64,000 nt of DNA from Shewanella zhangzhouensis (lineage in GTDB: Bacteria; Pseudomonadota; Gammaproteobacteria; Enterobacterales; Shewanellaceae). Under the pieces are notes generated by a model. That model was not told the origin of the DNA and ran no database searches. It was given only the letters and a program-made list of their open reading frames with translations. The translations under genes were made by a program, and so were the position numbers. The stretch lies in contig NZ_CP080414.1 in the NCBI RefSeq assembly GCF_019457615.1, positions 2,416,501-2,480,500 of the forward strand, written 5' to 3'. Positions 34,864 through 43,420 of this stretch are shown piece after piece. How positions within the stretch are numbered: position 1 is the first letter of the stretch; every line of letters starts with the position of its first letter.

Positions 34864-37143
34864 ATGGAATTCATTATAGGTGCAATCGTTATTTTTGTTC
34901 TCTATAAACTCGGGTCAGGGAAACCAAAACCAAAGGCGAAAGCAAGTTCTAACACTAGCCCGTCAGTAAGCATTACAAGCAATAGTATCAATTCAAAAAA
35001 CACTCGTTCATCTGCTAGTTCTAAGGTTGAAAGTACCCGAGATGATGATTTCGCGACATTCAGGGTCTATACAAGTTATGGCGCAGAAGCTGAAAAGACG
35101 TCCAACACTCAGAAAGGCCGTTGGGTCAGCGAAGGAGAGCAACTGACTGTTAATGGTAGGCAAATACCCAGAGGTTTTTACTATTTTGGTGGGGTGCTGA
35201 ATGCCCTAACGGGGTACGGAATTGAGCCATCATTAGTCGATGAGAAACGCCCGGCACTCACAAAATCATTCAAAACCGGTTCAGATTTATACACTGATGA
35301 GTCACTCGGTTACTGGCCAAGTTATGCCACTTTATCCAAAGCTTGTAGGGGTGCATACCTTGATTTTTTAGCTTCGGACCGCACTGATTCAGGCACGCCA
35401 ATTGGCTATGTCTTCATATACTTCTATGGATTTGAAAGACGTATTATCGAAAACAGGTCGAACAACTCAGTATCAGATGAAGAGTTTTTAACCATATTTA
35501 ATGAAGTTTTACGCCTCAATAGGGTGTTCAATGCTAACCGTTCGTTTAGGGGGTATTCGGCTAGCTTTCTGGAGTTAATGACTCTACTTAGGCCCGCACT
35601 ACTTGAGCATAGAGCAGCAGATATCCCAGAAACAAACAACGGATTATCATTCAAGGTTCGGCTTGCAACCACTATTGCTAAAGGCCAACCTGTTAATGCA
35701 GATCTGGCGCTAGATTGGCTGAAAAATACGTTTGAATACACTCTAAAAACACCTGCCAGAAGGTGCGAAGCTGAGTTCAGAAAACTTTTCCAAATAAGGT
35801 TTAAAGAGAAATTTGGTGATGGAATACTGGTAAAACCTAACAAAACTAAGCTCACGCTGTCCTACCACGCAGCTAGTAATGGAATACATAGAGTTGACTT
35901 AAATTTGGAGGATTTACCTGACCCCAGCGTGCTTAAAGCCCCCCTTAATAAGCTCATACCGATCGCTGAACAGTGTACTGATGAGCTAAATAGTTATAGC
36001 CGGTATTTAGGAAAGGCTGATACCTCAAAGGATGAAATCGCCGCATTAATGCTATTACCCAAGGAGCTTGCGAACGAAGCTGATTCTCCCGTCATCGGTT
36101 CTTTCAAGCAATGGGCTGAGCAAATTATTACAAATCATAAAGGACTGACAACAGTTCAGGACTTTTGGTCTCATACAGGCATGCCGATGCCAAAAGCACT
36201 TAATAAAAAAGAAATCGATTTGCTGACGAATCTTGCTGCAAAGGCCGAAATTGGTATCGCACCAGACCAACGCTTTCACTTAACCAAGTTTAAAGCTGAC
36301 GGAAATATCGTTTTGTTCTCTCCAGGCCATGGGGAGTTCTTTGAATCGTCTCCAGCATTTCATCAGGTAATGCTCGCCTTAAGACTTGGTGCGATGGTGG
36401 CAACTATTGATGGTGTTGTAGCGGCTGATGAGGAGAAAGCTCTTCGCAGAATTATCGAGCATGATGACAAGCTGTCACCAACGGACAAGAATTCGTTATC
36501 TGCTTATCTGACATGGCGATTAAATAGCCCAGCGAATACCGCTGGATTGAGCGCTAGGATTGAGCAATTAAATGAGACTCAGATTGAGTTCCTGAAGAGA
36601 TTTATCGTATCAATTGCCCTTGCGGACGGTAAGGTAGATGCCGACGAAATAAAGCAAATTGAAAAGCTGTACGCCTTCCTGGGTTTGGATAAATCACTCG
36701 TAACAAGCGACATCCACCACCTGACTACGACCACAAAGGGCTCTTTATCAACTCAGCAGGATACAGGTAAAACCAAAGATGTATTTCTGTTGGATGAAGA
36801 AATATTGGCCATGCATGAGAATGACACCAGTGACGCAAAATCTATGTTAGAAAGCATTTTTGCTGTAGATGATGAGCCTGAATCTGAGCCTATTGCTGTC
36901 GTCAACTCTGTTAATAGTGGTTTGGATACAACTCACCAGGCCTTGTTTGAACAGCTGATAACAAAGGCCGCATGGACTCGTCACGAAGTTCACGAGTTAT
37001 GCAGTAAACTCAAACTGATGATTGATGGCGCGATAGAAACGATTAATGAGTGGGCTTATGAAAAAGTCGAAGCGCCAGTTCTGGACGATGATGGTGATAT
37101 CTATGTTGATCTCGAAATTGTTGAAGAATTAAGGGGTAAATGA
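34864..37143 (+). CDS. sngA: TerB-domain protein, SngA-like component of a Shango anti-phage system
   Basis: Shango is a three-gene defence system (TerB protein, ATPase, helicase) known from Pseudomonas and other bacteria. I choose the ATG at 34864 (MEFIIGAIVIFVLYKLGSG), giving 759 residues with an N-terminal membrane helix, because it has a purine-rich AAGGAC site. Then a TerB_N-like domain (about 80-280), a TerB helical domain (about 505-620) with two acidic metal-type motifs DGVVAADEEKAL and ADGKVDADEIKQI, and a TerB_C-like end (about 690-758). It overlaps the ATPase gene by 4 bp. Its role in the system is not fully known; membrane anchoring could place the complex at the site of phage entry (inference). 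Confidence 0.86.
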   Translation: MEFIIGAIVIFVLYKLGSGKPKPKAKASSNTSPSVSITSNSINSKNTRSSASSKVESTRDDDFATFRVYTSYGAEAEKTSNTQKGRWVSEGEQLTVNGRQIPRGFYYFGGVLNALTGYGIEPSLVDEKRPALTKSFKTGSDLYTDESLGYWPSYATLSKACRGAYLDFLASDRTDSGTPIGYVFIYFYGFERRIIENRSNNSVSDEEFLTIFNEVLRLNRVFNANRSFRGYSASFLELMTLLRPALLEHRAADIPETNNGLSFKVRLATTIAKGQPVNADLALDWLKNTFEYTLKTPARRCEAEFRKLFQIRFKEKFGDGILVKPNKTKLTLSYHAASNGIHRVDLNLEDLPDPSVLKAPLNKLIPIAEQCTDELNSYSRYLGKADTSKDEIAALMLLPKELANEADSPVIGSFKQWAEQIITNHKGLTTVQDFWSHTGMPMPKALNKKEIDLLTNLAAKAEIGIAPDQRFHLTKFKADGNIVLFSPGHGEFFESSPAFHQVMLALRLGAMVATIDGVVAADEEKALRRIIEHDDKLSPTDKNSLSAYLTWRLNSPANTAGLSARIEQLNETQIEFLKRFIVSIALADGKVDADEIKQIEKLYAFLGLDKSLVTSDIHHLTTTTKGSLSTQQDTGKTKDVFLLDEEILAMHENDTSDAKSMLESIFAVDDEPESEPIAVVNSVNSGLDTTHQALFEQLITKAAWTRHEVHELCSKLKLMIDGAIETINEWAYEKVEAPVLDDDGDIYVDLEIVEELRGK

Positions 37144-38450
37144 TGATTGCAAAGAAAATTCGGGCTAAGGAAAGAGACGCAATTATCCAATCTCTTAAGT
37201 CGGGTGTTACACCTAAAGTTGGGATCCAACATATTCAGGTGGGCCGGGTAAATGAACTCAAGGCCATGATCCAGGATATTGAACGTATCACCGATGGTGG
37301 ATCCGCTTTTAGGTTAATTATCGGGGAGTACGGCTCGGGTAAAACGTTTTTCTTGAGTGTTGTAAGAGCTATAGCACTGGAAAGAAAGCTGGTTACCGTA
37401 AACGCAGACCTATCCCCCGACAGACGGATCCATGCCTCAGCAGGCCAGGCAAGAAACCTCTATTCAGAACTAATGCGCAACATGTCTACCCGTAATAAGC
37501 CCGACGGTAACGCACTAACAAGTGTCGTTGAGAGGTTTATTACTGAAGCTCGCATGGAGGCTGATAGCACTGGAAAGATTGCCAATGCCGTCATTCATGA
37601 AAAGTTAGCGTCTTTATCAGAGCTTGTTGGTGGGTATGATTTTGCCAAGGTTATCGAAGCCTATTGGACTGGTCATGAAACAGATAATGAGACACTTAAA
37701 GCAAATGCAATTAAATGGCTGCGCGCCGAATACTCCACAAAAACAGATGCGCGTAACGATCTTGGCGTAAGAACAATTATCTCTGATACATCATTTTATG
37801 ATTCACTCAAATTGATGAGTTTGTTCGTTCGTCAAGCCGGCTATCAGGGGCTTTTGGTCAACCTGGATGAGATGGTAAACCTGTATAAGCTCAACAACAC
37901 CACAGCAAGAACATCGAACTACGAACAGATTTTACGCATCCTGAATGATTGTCTACAGGGAACGGCGGAACATTTAGGTTTCTTACTGGGTGGCACTCCT
38001 GAGTTCCTGCTTGACCCCAGAAAGGGTCTATATAGCTACGAGGCGTTGCAGTCCAGACTTGCCGGCAACACCTTTGCTAAGCAAGCCGGTGTTATCGATT
38101 ACTCTTCTCCTGCCTTACATCTGGCGAGTCTAACGCCAGAAGAGCTCTACATCCTGTTGAAAAATTTGCGTTATGTTTACGCCGAGGGTGATGAAAGTAA
38201 GTATCTTGTTCCTGATGAGTCATTAAAAGCATTTCTAAAGCACTGTAGCCAAACTATTGGAGATGCTTACTTTAGAACCCCCAGAAACACCATTAAGGCA
38301 TTCCTCGATATGCTGGCGGTTATCGATCAGAATCCGAATATTGCTTGGAATAATCTGGTCGCTTCTGTGGCTATTGAAGAAGAAAAACCTTCCGATGTAG
38401 AGCTTGATATCGAAGATACTGAGGATGATTTAGCCGACTTCAAGCTATGA
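37140..38450 (+). CDS. sngB: BrxD-like (DUF2791) P-loop ATPase, SngB-like component of Shango
   Basis: A 436-residue ATPase with Walker A IIGEYGSGKTFFL (about 61-73) and Walker B-like GLLVNLDEMVNLY. The overall pattern, including LGFLLGGTPEFLLDPRKGLY and RTPRNTIKAFLDML, is that of the BREX-associated BrxD / DUF2791 family. In Shango this ATPase acts between the TerB protein and the helicase. It overlaps both neighbours by 4 bp (ATGA), so the three genes are translationally coupled. The C-terminus is very acidic (DVELDIEDTEDDLADF). Confidence 0.88.
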   Translation: MMIAKKIRAKERDAIIQSLKSGVTPKVGIQHIQVGRVNELKAMIQDIERITDGGSAFRLIIGEYGSGKTFFLSVVRAIALERKLVTVNADLSPDRRIHASAGQARNLYSELMRNMSTRNKPDGNALTSVVERFITEARMEADSTGKIANAVIHEKLASLSELVGGYDFAKVIEAYWTGHETDNETLKANAIKWLRAEYSTKTDARNDLGVRTIISDTSFYDSLKLMSLFVRQAGYQGLLVNLDEMVNLYKLNNTTARTSNYEQILRILNDCLQGTAEHLGFLLGGTPEFLLDPRKGLYSYEALQSRLAGNTFAKQAGVIDYSSPALHLASLTPEELYILLKNLRYVYAEGDESKYLVPDESLKAFLKHCSQTIGDAYFRTPRNTIKAFLDMLAVIDQNPNIAWNNLVASVAIEEEKPSDVELDIEDTEDDLADFKL

Positions 38451-40648
38451 GGGACGAACATGAGAAGCTGGACATTAGAGTTCAGCGTTGGATTTTTCAG
38501 CAAGGATGGTCTGGACTCAGAGAGATCCAAAGTCTTGCTATCGAGCCAATTTTATCTGCCCAAACGGATGTTCTTATCAGTGCATCAACTGCTGCAGGTA
38601 AGACCGAAGCGTTTTTTCTCCCGGCAATAAGTGCTATTGCAGGACAACAGGAAGGGGTTGGTATTCTCTATATCAGCCCCCTCAAAGCGCTAATAAATGA
38701 CCAGGATCGGCGATTTGAAAGCCTATCAGACTTACTGGATATGCCGGTTACACCCTGGCATGGGGATAGCCCTCAGGGTAAGAAAAATAAGCTGAAAACC
38801 TCTCCTGCCGGCATTGTCTTAATCACGCCGGAGTCACTTGAGTCACTACTCATTCGTGATGCCGGCTGGGTCAAATCAGCTTTTTCTCTTCTAAGATACG
38901 TTGTTATTGACGAATTTCATGCCTTTTTAGGCTCAGAACGTGGACACCATTTACTCTCCTTGCTCCATAGGCTTGAGCACCTACTCGGACGATTAAAGTC
39001 TCCCATTCCAAGGGTGGCGTTAAGTGCTACGCTTGGTGAAATAGAGAAAGTCCCTTTGGCTTTGCGCCCTAACCAATCATTACCATGCAAAATCATCAGG
39101 GATACGAATGCTGTATCGACACTTAAAGTCCAGATCAAAGGCTACGTTAATCCTGCTCAGGTAGACATCGAAGAACCCATCGATGCTGAATATAAAATTT
39201 GCCAGGATCTTTTTAAATTTTGCCGCGGTGGCAACCACCTTGTTTTTGCCAACAGTCGCAATAGAACGGAAAGTATCGCGGCAACGTTAAGTGACATGTG
39301 TGATCAACAACATGTACCAAATGAGTTTTTTCCACACCATGGTTCGCTTTCAAAAGAACTGAGAGAAAGCCTCGAAAAACGGCTTCAACAAGAACAATAT
39401 CCCACAACAGCGGTATGCACCATGACCCTGGAGCTCGGTATTGATATTGGGAAAGTTAATTCAGTTGTCCAGGTTACGGCCCCTCACTCCGTGTCAAGTC
39501 TCCGTCAGAGAATGGGGCGTTCAGGACGCAGGGGCGGTGCCTCTATTCTCAGAATGTTGATTGCTGAAGATGAACTAACCAAAGATTCAAACCCGATTGA
39601 TAAGCTACGTTTGGAGTTAATCCAGTCCCTTGCCATGATAAGATTGCTTATCAGTAGTAAGTGGTATGAGCCGGCCGATACATCGCTTTATCACTTTTCC
39701 ACGCTACTACATCAAATGCTCGCAGTTATTGCTCAGTGGGGAGGTATTAGAGCCGATCAGTTGTACAACCTGCTCTGCAAAGAAGGGCCTTTCCAAAATG
39801 TTTCTGCAGCCAACTACAAGGCTATTCTTTTGCATATGGGCGGCTCGGAATTAATCACTCAGCTTGGTAGTGGAGAGTTGGTTTTAGGTGTTTTAGGCGA
39901 ACGAATTACCGGGCATTACTCATTCTATACCGTGTTCAAAACCCCTGAAGAATTCAGAATTGTCAGTGGTACCAAAACGCTTGGTACGTTGCCTGTCGAC
40001 TCATTGGTACTCGTTGGACAACACATTATTTTTGGCGGAAAAAGATGGATAGTCAAAGATATCGACAGCGAAAAAAGGACGATTTATGTTGAACGGGCAA
40101 AGGGAGGAAAGCCTCCAAAGTTCGGTGGTAGCGGTATGTCGGTACATGACGTTGTGCGCCAGGAAATGTTTAAAATTTTAAGTGATGGCGATTACCGGAT
40201 CGATGTCGCTGGCCAAAAAATAGACTTTGCTGATGCCAACGCGAGAGAGCTGTTTAGAGAGGGCGTAGCTTTCTTTAACGAGGCTGAGCTGCGACAGAAT
40301 TCATTGCTTCAACACGGCAATGATGTATACATCTTTACTTGGCACGGTGATAAGGTCGTCAACACAATAGCAACATTACTCATTAAAAATGGGTATGAAA
40401 CGGGTGTTTACGCGGGGGCTATTGAAGTCAGTAATACGTGTTTAAGTAATATTAAATCGGAATTACAATCTCTGAAAGATCTTGAGCTGCCAAGCGCTGA
40501 GGAGCTCGCAAATTTTGTGTTCGAAAAACGAGTTGAAAAGTTTGATGAGTATTTACCTCCGAAGGCGCTCCAACTAGCATACAGCGCTAGAACTTTCGAT
40601 CTTGATAGTACCAAAAACTGGCTTATATCTACGGTAAGTCAGTACTAG
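38447..40648 (+). CDS. sngC: DEAD/DEAH-box helicase, SngC-like component of Shango
   Basis: A superfamily 2 helicase of 733 residues: Q-like region (GWSGLREIQSLAIEPIL), Walker A SASTAAGKTEAFFLP (about 45-59), VVIDEFHAFLG (DEFH, about 152), ALSATLGEIE (SAT, about 191), CTMTLELGIDIGKVN and RQRMGRSGRRGG (motif VI, about 351-362). Architecture resembles Lhr/BrxHI-type helicases. As the last gene of the coupled trio it is the probable DNA- or RNA-unwinding effector. A gap of poor sequence and IS debris follows. Confidence 0.9.
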   Translation: MRDEHEKLDIRVQRWIFQQGWSGLREIQSLAIEPILSAQTDVLISASTAAGKTEAFFLPAISAIAGQQEGVGILYISPLKALINDQDRRFESLSDLLDMPVTPWHGDSPQGKKNKLKTSPAGIVLITPESLESLLIRDAGWVKSAFSLLRYVVIDEFHAFLGSERGHHLLSLLHRLEHLLGRLKSPIPRVALSATLGEIEKVPLALRPNQSLPCKIIRDTNAVSTLKVQIKGYVNPAQVDIEEPIDAEYKICQDLFKFCRGGNHLVFANSRNRTESIAATLSDMCDQQHVPNEFFPHHGSLSKELRESLEKRLQQEQYPTTAVCTMTLELGIDIGKVNSVVQVTAPHSVSSLRQRMGRSGRRGGASILRMLIAEDELTKDSNPIDKLRLELIQSLAMIRLLISSKWYEPADTSLYHFSTLLHQMLAVIAQWGGIRADQLYNLLCKEGPFQNVSAANYKAILLHMGGSELITQLGSGELVLGVLGERITGHYSFYTVFKTPEEFRIVSGTKTLGTLPVDSLVLVGQHIIFGGKRWIVKDIDSEKRTIYVERAKGGKPPKFGGSGMSVHDVVRQEMFKILSDGDYRIDVAGQKIDFADANARELFREGVAFFNEAELRQNSLLQHGNDVYIFTWHGDKVVNTIATLLIKNGYETGVYAGAIEVSNTCLSNIKSELQSLKDLELPSAEELANFVFEKRVEKFDEYLPPKALQLAYSARTFDLDSTKNWLISTVSQY

Positions 40649-40800
40649 AAACATAAAACTTTTCTTATTCCTTTCTCTTTTGCCTTATTGATTCTGGCTC
40701 CTATTTTTTTAACTAAGGAAAATTAAATATTTTAACAAATCAATCTCTTGACTCCATAATGGCGAGTAAAGTTTACGAAAATCAGGCTGGCTTTTTGGTT

Positions 40801-40980
40801 TCATTTGCTGCCTTCTAAAAATCCGGTATTAATCATGCAGCGCTTAAGCTTCATTCGCACGCTGATCTTGGTTGCCTCGATGCGGAACATATTCTGAGCC
40901 ATATGTCGAAGACCCGCCAGATTCTCAGCGTCATTATCCAGGTAGACCTGACAGACAACCTCTTGAAGGTCGACATCTAG
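40801..40980 (-). pseudogene. C-terminal fragment of an ISAs1-like transposase
   Basis: The minus-strand frame encodes LDVDLQEVV then QVYLDNDAENLAGLRHMA, MFRIEATKISVRMKLKRCM and NTGFLEGSK to a TGA at 40801. The ENLAGLRHMAQNM / KRCMINTGFL pattern is that of the C-terminus of ISAs1-family (H-repeat-associated) transposases. Only about 60 codons survive. It is debris near the right end of the island. Confidence 0.6.
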
Positions 40981-41067
40981 GATTGTAGAGGTTAAGTAAA
41001 ACTGGCCACAGGTTTAATACTTTTTCTCTACCGCCGTCCCGATTTATACGGCAAGTGACAGTGGCTA

Positions 41068-41640
41068 TCAGGAACACCGTATAGCGCGAAGGTGATGCCA
41101 ATTGGTGGTGTACTGTGGAGTAGCAGCTCTCGTCGCATAGCCCATTTCTGCTCGATACCTTGTGCCGCGAGGAACAAGGTATCAGAGCCATAACGGTGGT
41201 TAAGGGCATCACAAGCTTGCATTATCCGTGGATTTGCCGGATTGGGCGTAAAGAGATCAGCTTGAAAGTGTGCTTCGTCCGTCAGATCGAGCAGCCCTAC
41301 GCCAATCTTGTAGTAACGCACACCTGGGCGGTAAAGTTCTGGTACAACCCTGCTTACTTCGGTGGTTATAACTGCGGAACAGTTTGTAGGTACGGCAAAC
41401 TTAATCAACCGCTTAAAACCCACAGGACTTTCGTCATAGGGGCTCTTATTGGCAAACACCAACACAGTGCCAGTAAGGTTCCCTTGCTTGCGGGCTTTGG
41501 CCGCAGCAATTCCTACCTACTTGGCAATAGCCTGATTCAAAGATTGCAGATCAGTGATCCGCTCACCAACAAATCAGGTTGAAAATAGCTGCTTCTTATC
41601 GGCCCAAGTTTCATCCCATCCCCTACAAGGCAAGATAAGT
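41068..41640 (-). pseudogene. umuC: umuC (DNA polymerase V) C-terminal remnant
   Basis: The minus-strand sequence matches the UmuC C-terminal region: ADKKQLFST, stop, FVGERITDLQSLNQAIAK, stop, VGIAAAKARKQGNL, then GVRYYKIGVGLLDLTDEAHF and IMQACDALNHRYGSDTLF. A frameshift near the end follows, after which PQYTTNWHHLRAIRCS restores the family's terminus. At least two stops and one frameshift are present and the polymerase core is missing, so it is a dead fragment. UmuC genes are common cargo of mobile elements. Confidence 0.85.
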
Positions 41641-41811
41641 ATGACTTTAATAAACTGCCACTCTCAAATAAAGATATAGCGTCGATATAGGCCTCCATGC
41701 CCATAGACGTTTGTCACATATATTCAGATTCAAAATGCACAAATAGACAGCTCAAAATATTGATCAAATGGATAATGACACTCGGTCAAAACTTGGGGCG
41801 AGTCACCGAAT

Positions 41812-41837
41812 GGTCACGGATTGGTCACGGTCACAAA
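41812..41837. promoter_or_regulatory. Candidate recombinase arm sites (right end): GGTCACGG repeats
   Basis: GGTCACGG at 41812-41819 and GGTCACGGTCACAAA at 41823-41837, the latter identical to 3603-3617 near the left end. They lie about 75-100 bp inside the right att site. Binding by an island recombinase or excisionase is inferred. Confidence 0.5.
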
Positions 41838-41869
41838 CCGCAATATTAGGAAGTAGAAACGTAAAAATC

Positions 41870-41901
41870 AAAAAGCCCAAGCTATTTATAAGCTTGGGCT
41901 T
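41870..41901 (-). terminator. Island-borne terminator downstream of tRNA-Asp
   Basis: On the minus strand, an 11-bp perfect stem (AAGCCCAAGCT / AGCTTGGGCTT) followed by TTTTT, starting 10 bp after the tRNA 3' end. It lies on the island side of the att site, so it replaces the original terminator that is now at 3396-3424. Confidence 0.85.
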
Positions 41902-41909
41902 CATGAATG

Positions 41910-41959
41910 TTGGCGGAGCGGACGGGACTCGAACCCGCGACCCCCGGCGTGACAGGCCG
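41910..41959. repeat. Right attachment site: 50-bp direct repeat within tRNA-Asp
   Basis: Identical to 3435-3484. It covers the 3' part of the intact tRNA-Asp gene, showing that integration preserved the tRNA by supplying the same 3' sequence. Confidence 0.95.
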
Positions 41960-41987
41960 GTATTCTAACCAACTGAACTACCGCTCC
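41911..41987 (-). tRNA. tRNA-Asp (anticodon GTC), integration target
   Basis: The 77-nt cloverleaf on the minus strand starts GGAGCGGTAGTTCAGTTGG and ends CCGCTCCGCCA with encoded CCA. The acceptor stem GGAGCGG/CCGCTCC pairs fully, the anticodon loop CTGTCAC gives GTC, and the T arm GGGTTCGAGTCCC is canonical. Its 3' half is the attachment core of the island. Confidence 0.97.
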
Positions 41988-42100
41988 CCAATTGATGCGC
42001 GCATCATACCCGCAACATTTTATTTGGGTCAATGGCTTTGTATTTAACAACAGACCGTTAGATTAAATTTTAAACAGTCTTATGGGTGCCGCGCGCTCTG

Positions 42101-43420
42101 CTAGTCTTCGGGCAACGTCAGGTCGATATCATCCAGGGTTTCTTTCATGGATTTCGATGACTTGTCCTGATTTGCGGCATCCAGTGCAGCCGCTTCAAGG
42201 GCCTTTTTCAAGGCCTGACGCTTACGCCAGAAGATAATTGCGACTATACCAAGCAGCAGCAACACCAGGTTAACGCCAATGAGAACCATCATGGCGCTTT
42301 CTTTGGCCTTGGCTTCTTCGGCCGCGGCAATTGCCGCCTCACGGGCTGCTATCTCCTCCGGGCTGGGCGGTGGTGCCGGTGGTTCGATAAGATTGAAAAA
42401 TTTTTCCGGCAAACTCAGGACAATTTCGCGGCCGCTCACAGTGGTCGAGAACGCTTCCCCTTTGATGCGGTAGCTACCGAACTCATGGACTTCCGGGAGC
42501 ACAAATTCATTCTGCCCTTCTGTCAGTCCGGAAAAGGTGATTGGCAGCTGAAGTCCTGCCGGGCCGACCAATTCCAGTTCAAGATGGGTTTCTGCCAGTT
42601 GCAATGCTTCAGCATCGATACTGACGCTCATTCGATAAGGCGATGTGAGCGGGTCGTCCGGTTCAAGAAGCTGAAGACTGATGGGATGCCTGGAGAGAAT
42701 AACCGACATCTCCTCTTCACGGTCGAATACATTGTTTCGGGCCTGAACGGTAAATTTGTAATGGCCCCAGGGTTGGTTCAGGTTGATGGTGCCGGTAAAT
42801 ATGCCGTCATCGGGTCTTTCATCCAGACCTTCACCGTCATCTTTATAGCTGCCCACGGTGACAGTACCGGCGGCAAAGTTTTCATCCCCTGGCTGATGAT
42901 CGCTGATAAAGCGGGCCACCCACTCGACCAAATAATCCAACCCCGGCATTCTGAGCCGCTGTTCATCTCCCATCAGTCTGGCGGTGATCTTGATGCGCTC
43001 TCCCTGAAACAAGGGCTGCGGCAAGGGGTCTATTTCCACCGAGAGTTTACTTAACATGTACAGCGTTGAGCCCTTGGACACCTTGCCCACCAACTGCCAG
43101 GGACCGGGCTGGGGATTTTCTATGGAGATGATGTCGCCGGTGACCCCATCGGTCCATTTAACCGTTTCGGGGTGCCTGGAGGCATACCATTTACTGCCAT
43201 CGGGTAACACCACCACCACGGGTGCACTGCCGTAGTCGCGCTGAATCACCAGCGTCAGGCTTTCGACCATATGGTCGACGCGAAAACGATTTTTAAGCTC
43301 CCGCGCCTGCTCTTTGGGCACGACGCCGGCAAGCACGGGCATGGCCTGCAAACAGACCAGCGCAAACAACAGTAACAGTTGCAAGGCTTTCAACAAGGTG
43401 ATTATCCCCGCCAGAGGCAT
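42101..43420 (-). CDS. TIGR03503-family membrane-anchored protein (439 aa)
   Basis: An N-terminal hydrophobic signal (about 5-32), a large predicted periplasmic beta-rich region, an Ala/Glu-rich helix (PEEIAAREAAIAAAEEAKAK), then a single membrane helix (about 380-400) and a short basic then acidic cytoplasmic tail (KETLDDIDLTLPED). The arrangement and the position next to dnaQ match the TIGR03503 family of marine gammaproteobacteria, whose function is not known. The periplasmic part contains a 'choice-of-anchor'-like DDGIFTGTINL segment also seen in VWA-associated proteins. Its start overlaps the 3' end of dnaQ by 19 bp, so the two are co-transcribed. Confidence 0.8.
   Translation of the reverse strand: MPLAGIITLLKALQLLLLFALVCLQAMPVLAGVVPKEQARELKNRFRVDHMVESLTLVIQRDYGSAPVVVVLPDGSKWYASRHPETVKWTDGVTGDIISIENPQPGPWQLVGKVSKGSTLYMLSKLSVEIDPLPQPLFQGERIKITARLMGDEQRLRMPGLDYLVEWVARFISDHQPGDENFAAGTVTVGSYKDDGEGLDERPDDGIFTGTINLNQPWGHYKFTVQARNNVFDREEEMSVILSRHPISLQLLEPDDPLTSPYRMSVSIDAEALQLAETHLELELVGPAGLQLPITFSGLTEGQNEFVLPEVHEFGSYRIKGEAFSTTVSGREIVLSLPEKFFNLIEPPAPPPSPEEIAAREAAIAAAEEAKAKESAMMVLIGVNLVLLLLGIVAIIFWRKRQALKKALEAAALDAANQDKSSKSMKETLDDIDLTLPED

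Larger units (their letters stand above)
3435..41909. mobile_element. Genomic island integrated in tRNA-Asp (~38.5 kb)
   Basis: The island lies between a 50-bp perfect direct repeat: 3435-3484 on the left and 41910-41959 on the right, the right copy being the 3' part of an intact tRNA-Asp. It carries two recombinase modules (3717-9681 and 10560-11960), an excisionase-like gene, IS elements and fragments, a chemosensory operon, and a Shango-type defence set. The centre is visibly AT-rich compared with both flanks, and the genes outside read as ordinary Shewanella-type backbone. The direct repeat, the tRNA target and the integrase genes together make the island assignment strong. Whether it is one element or two nested ones cannot be decided from sequence alone. 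Confidence 0.92.

Noticed and set aside
41028..41465. An independent 145-aa gene on the minus strand
   Set aside because: It is one frame of a umuC fragment with stops before it and a frameshift inside.
42485..43054. A 189-aa gene on the plus strand
   Set aside because: It lies antisense inside the TIGR03503-family gene and has no recognisable motif or start signal.
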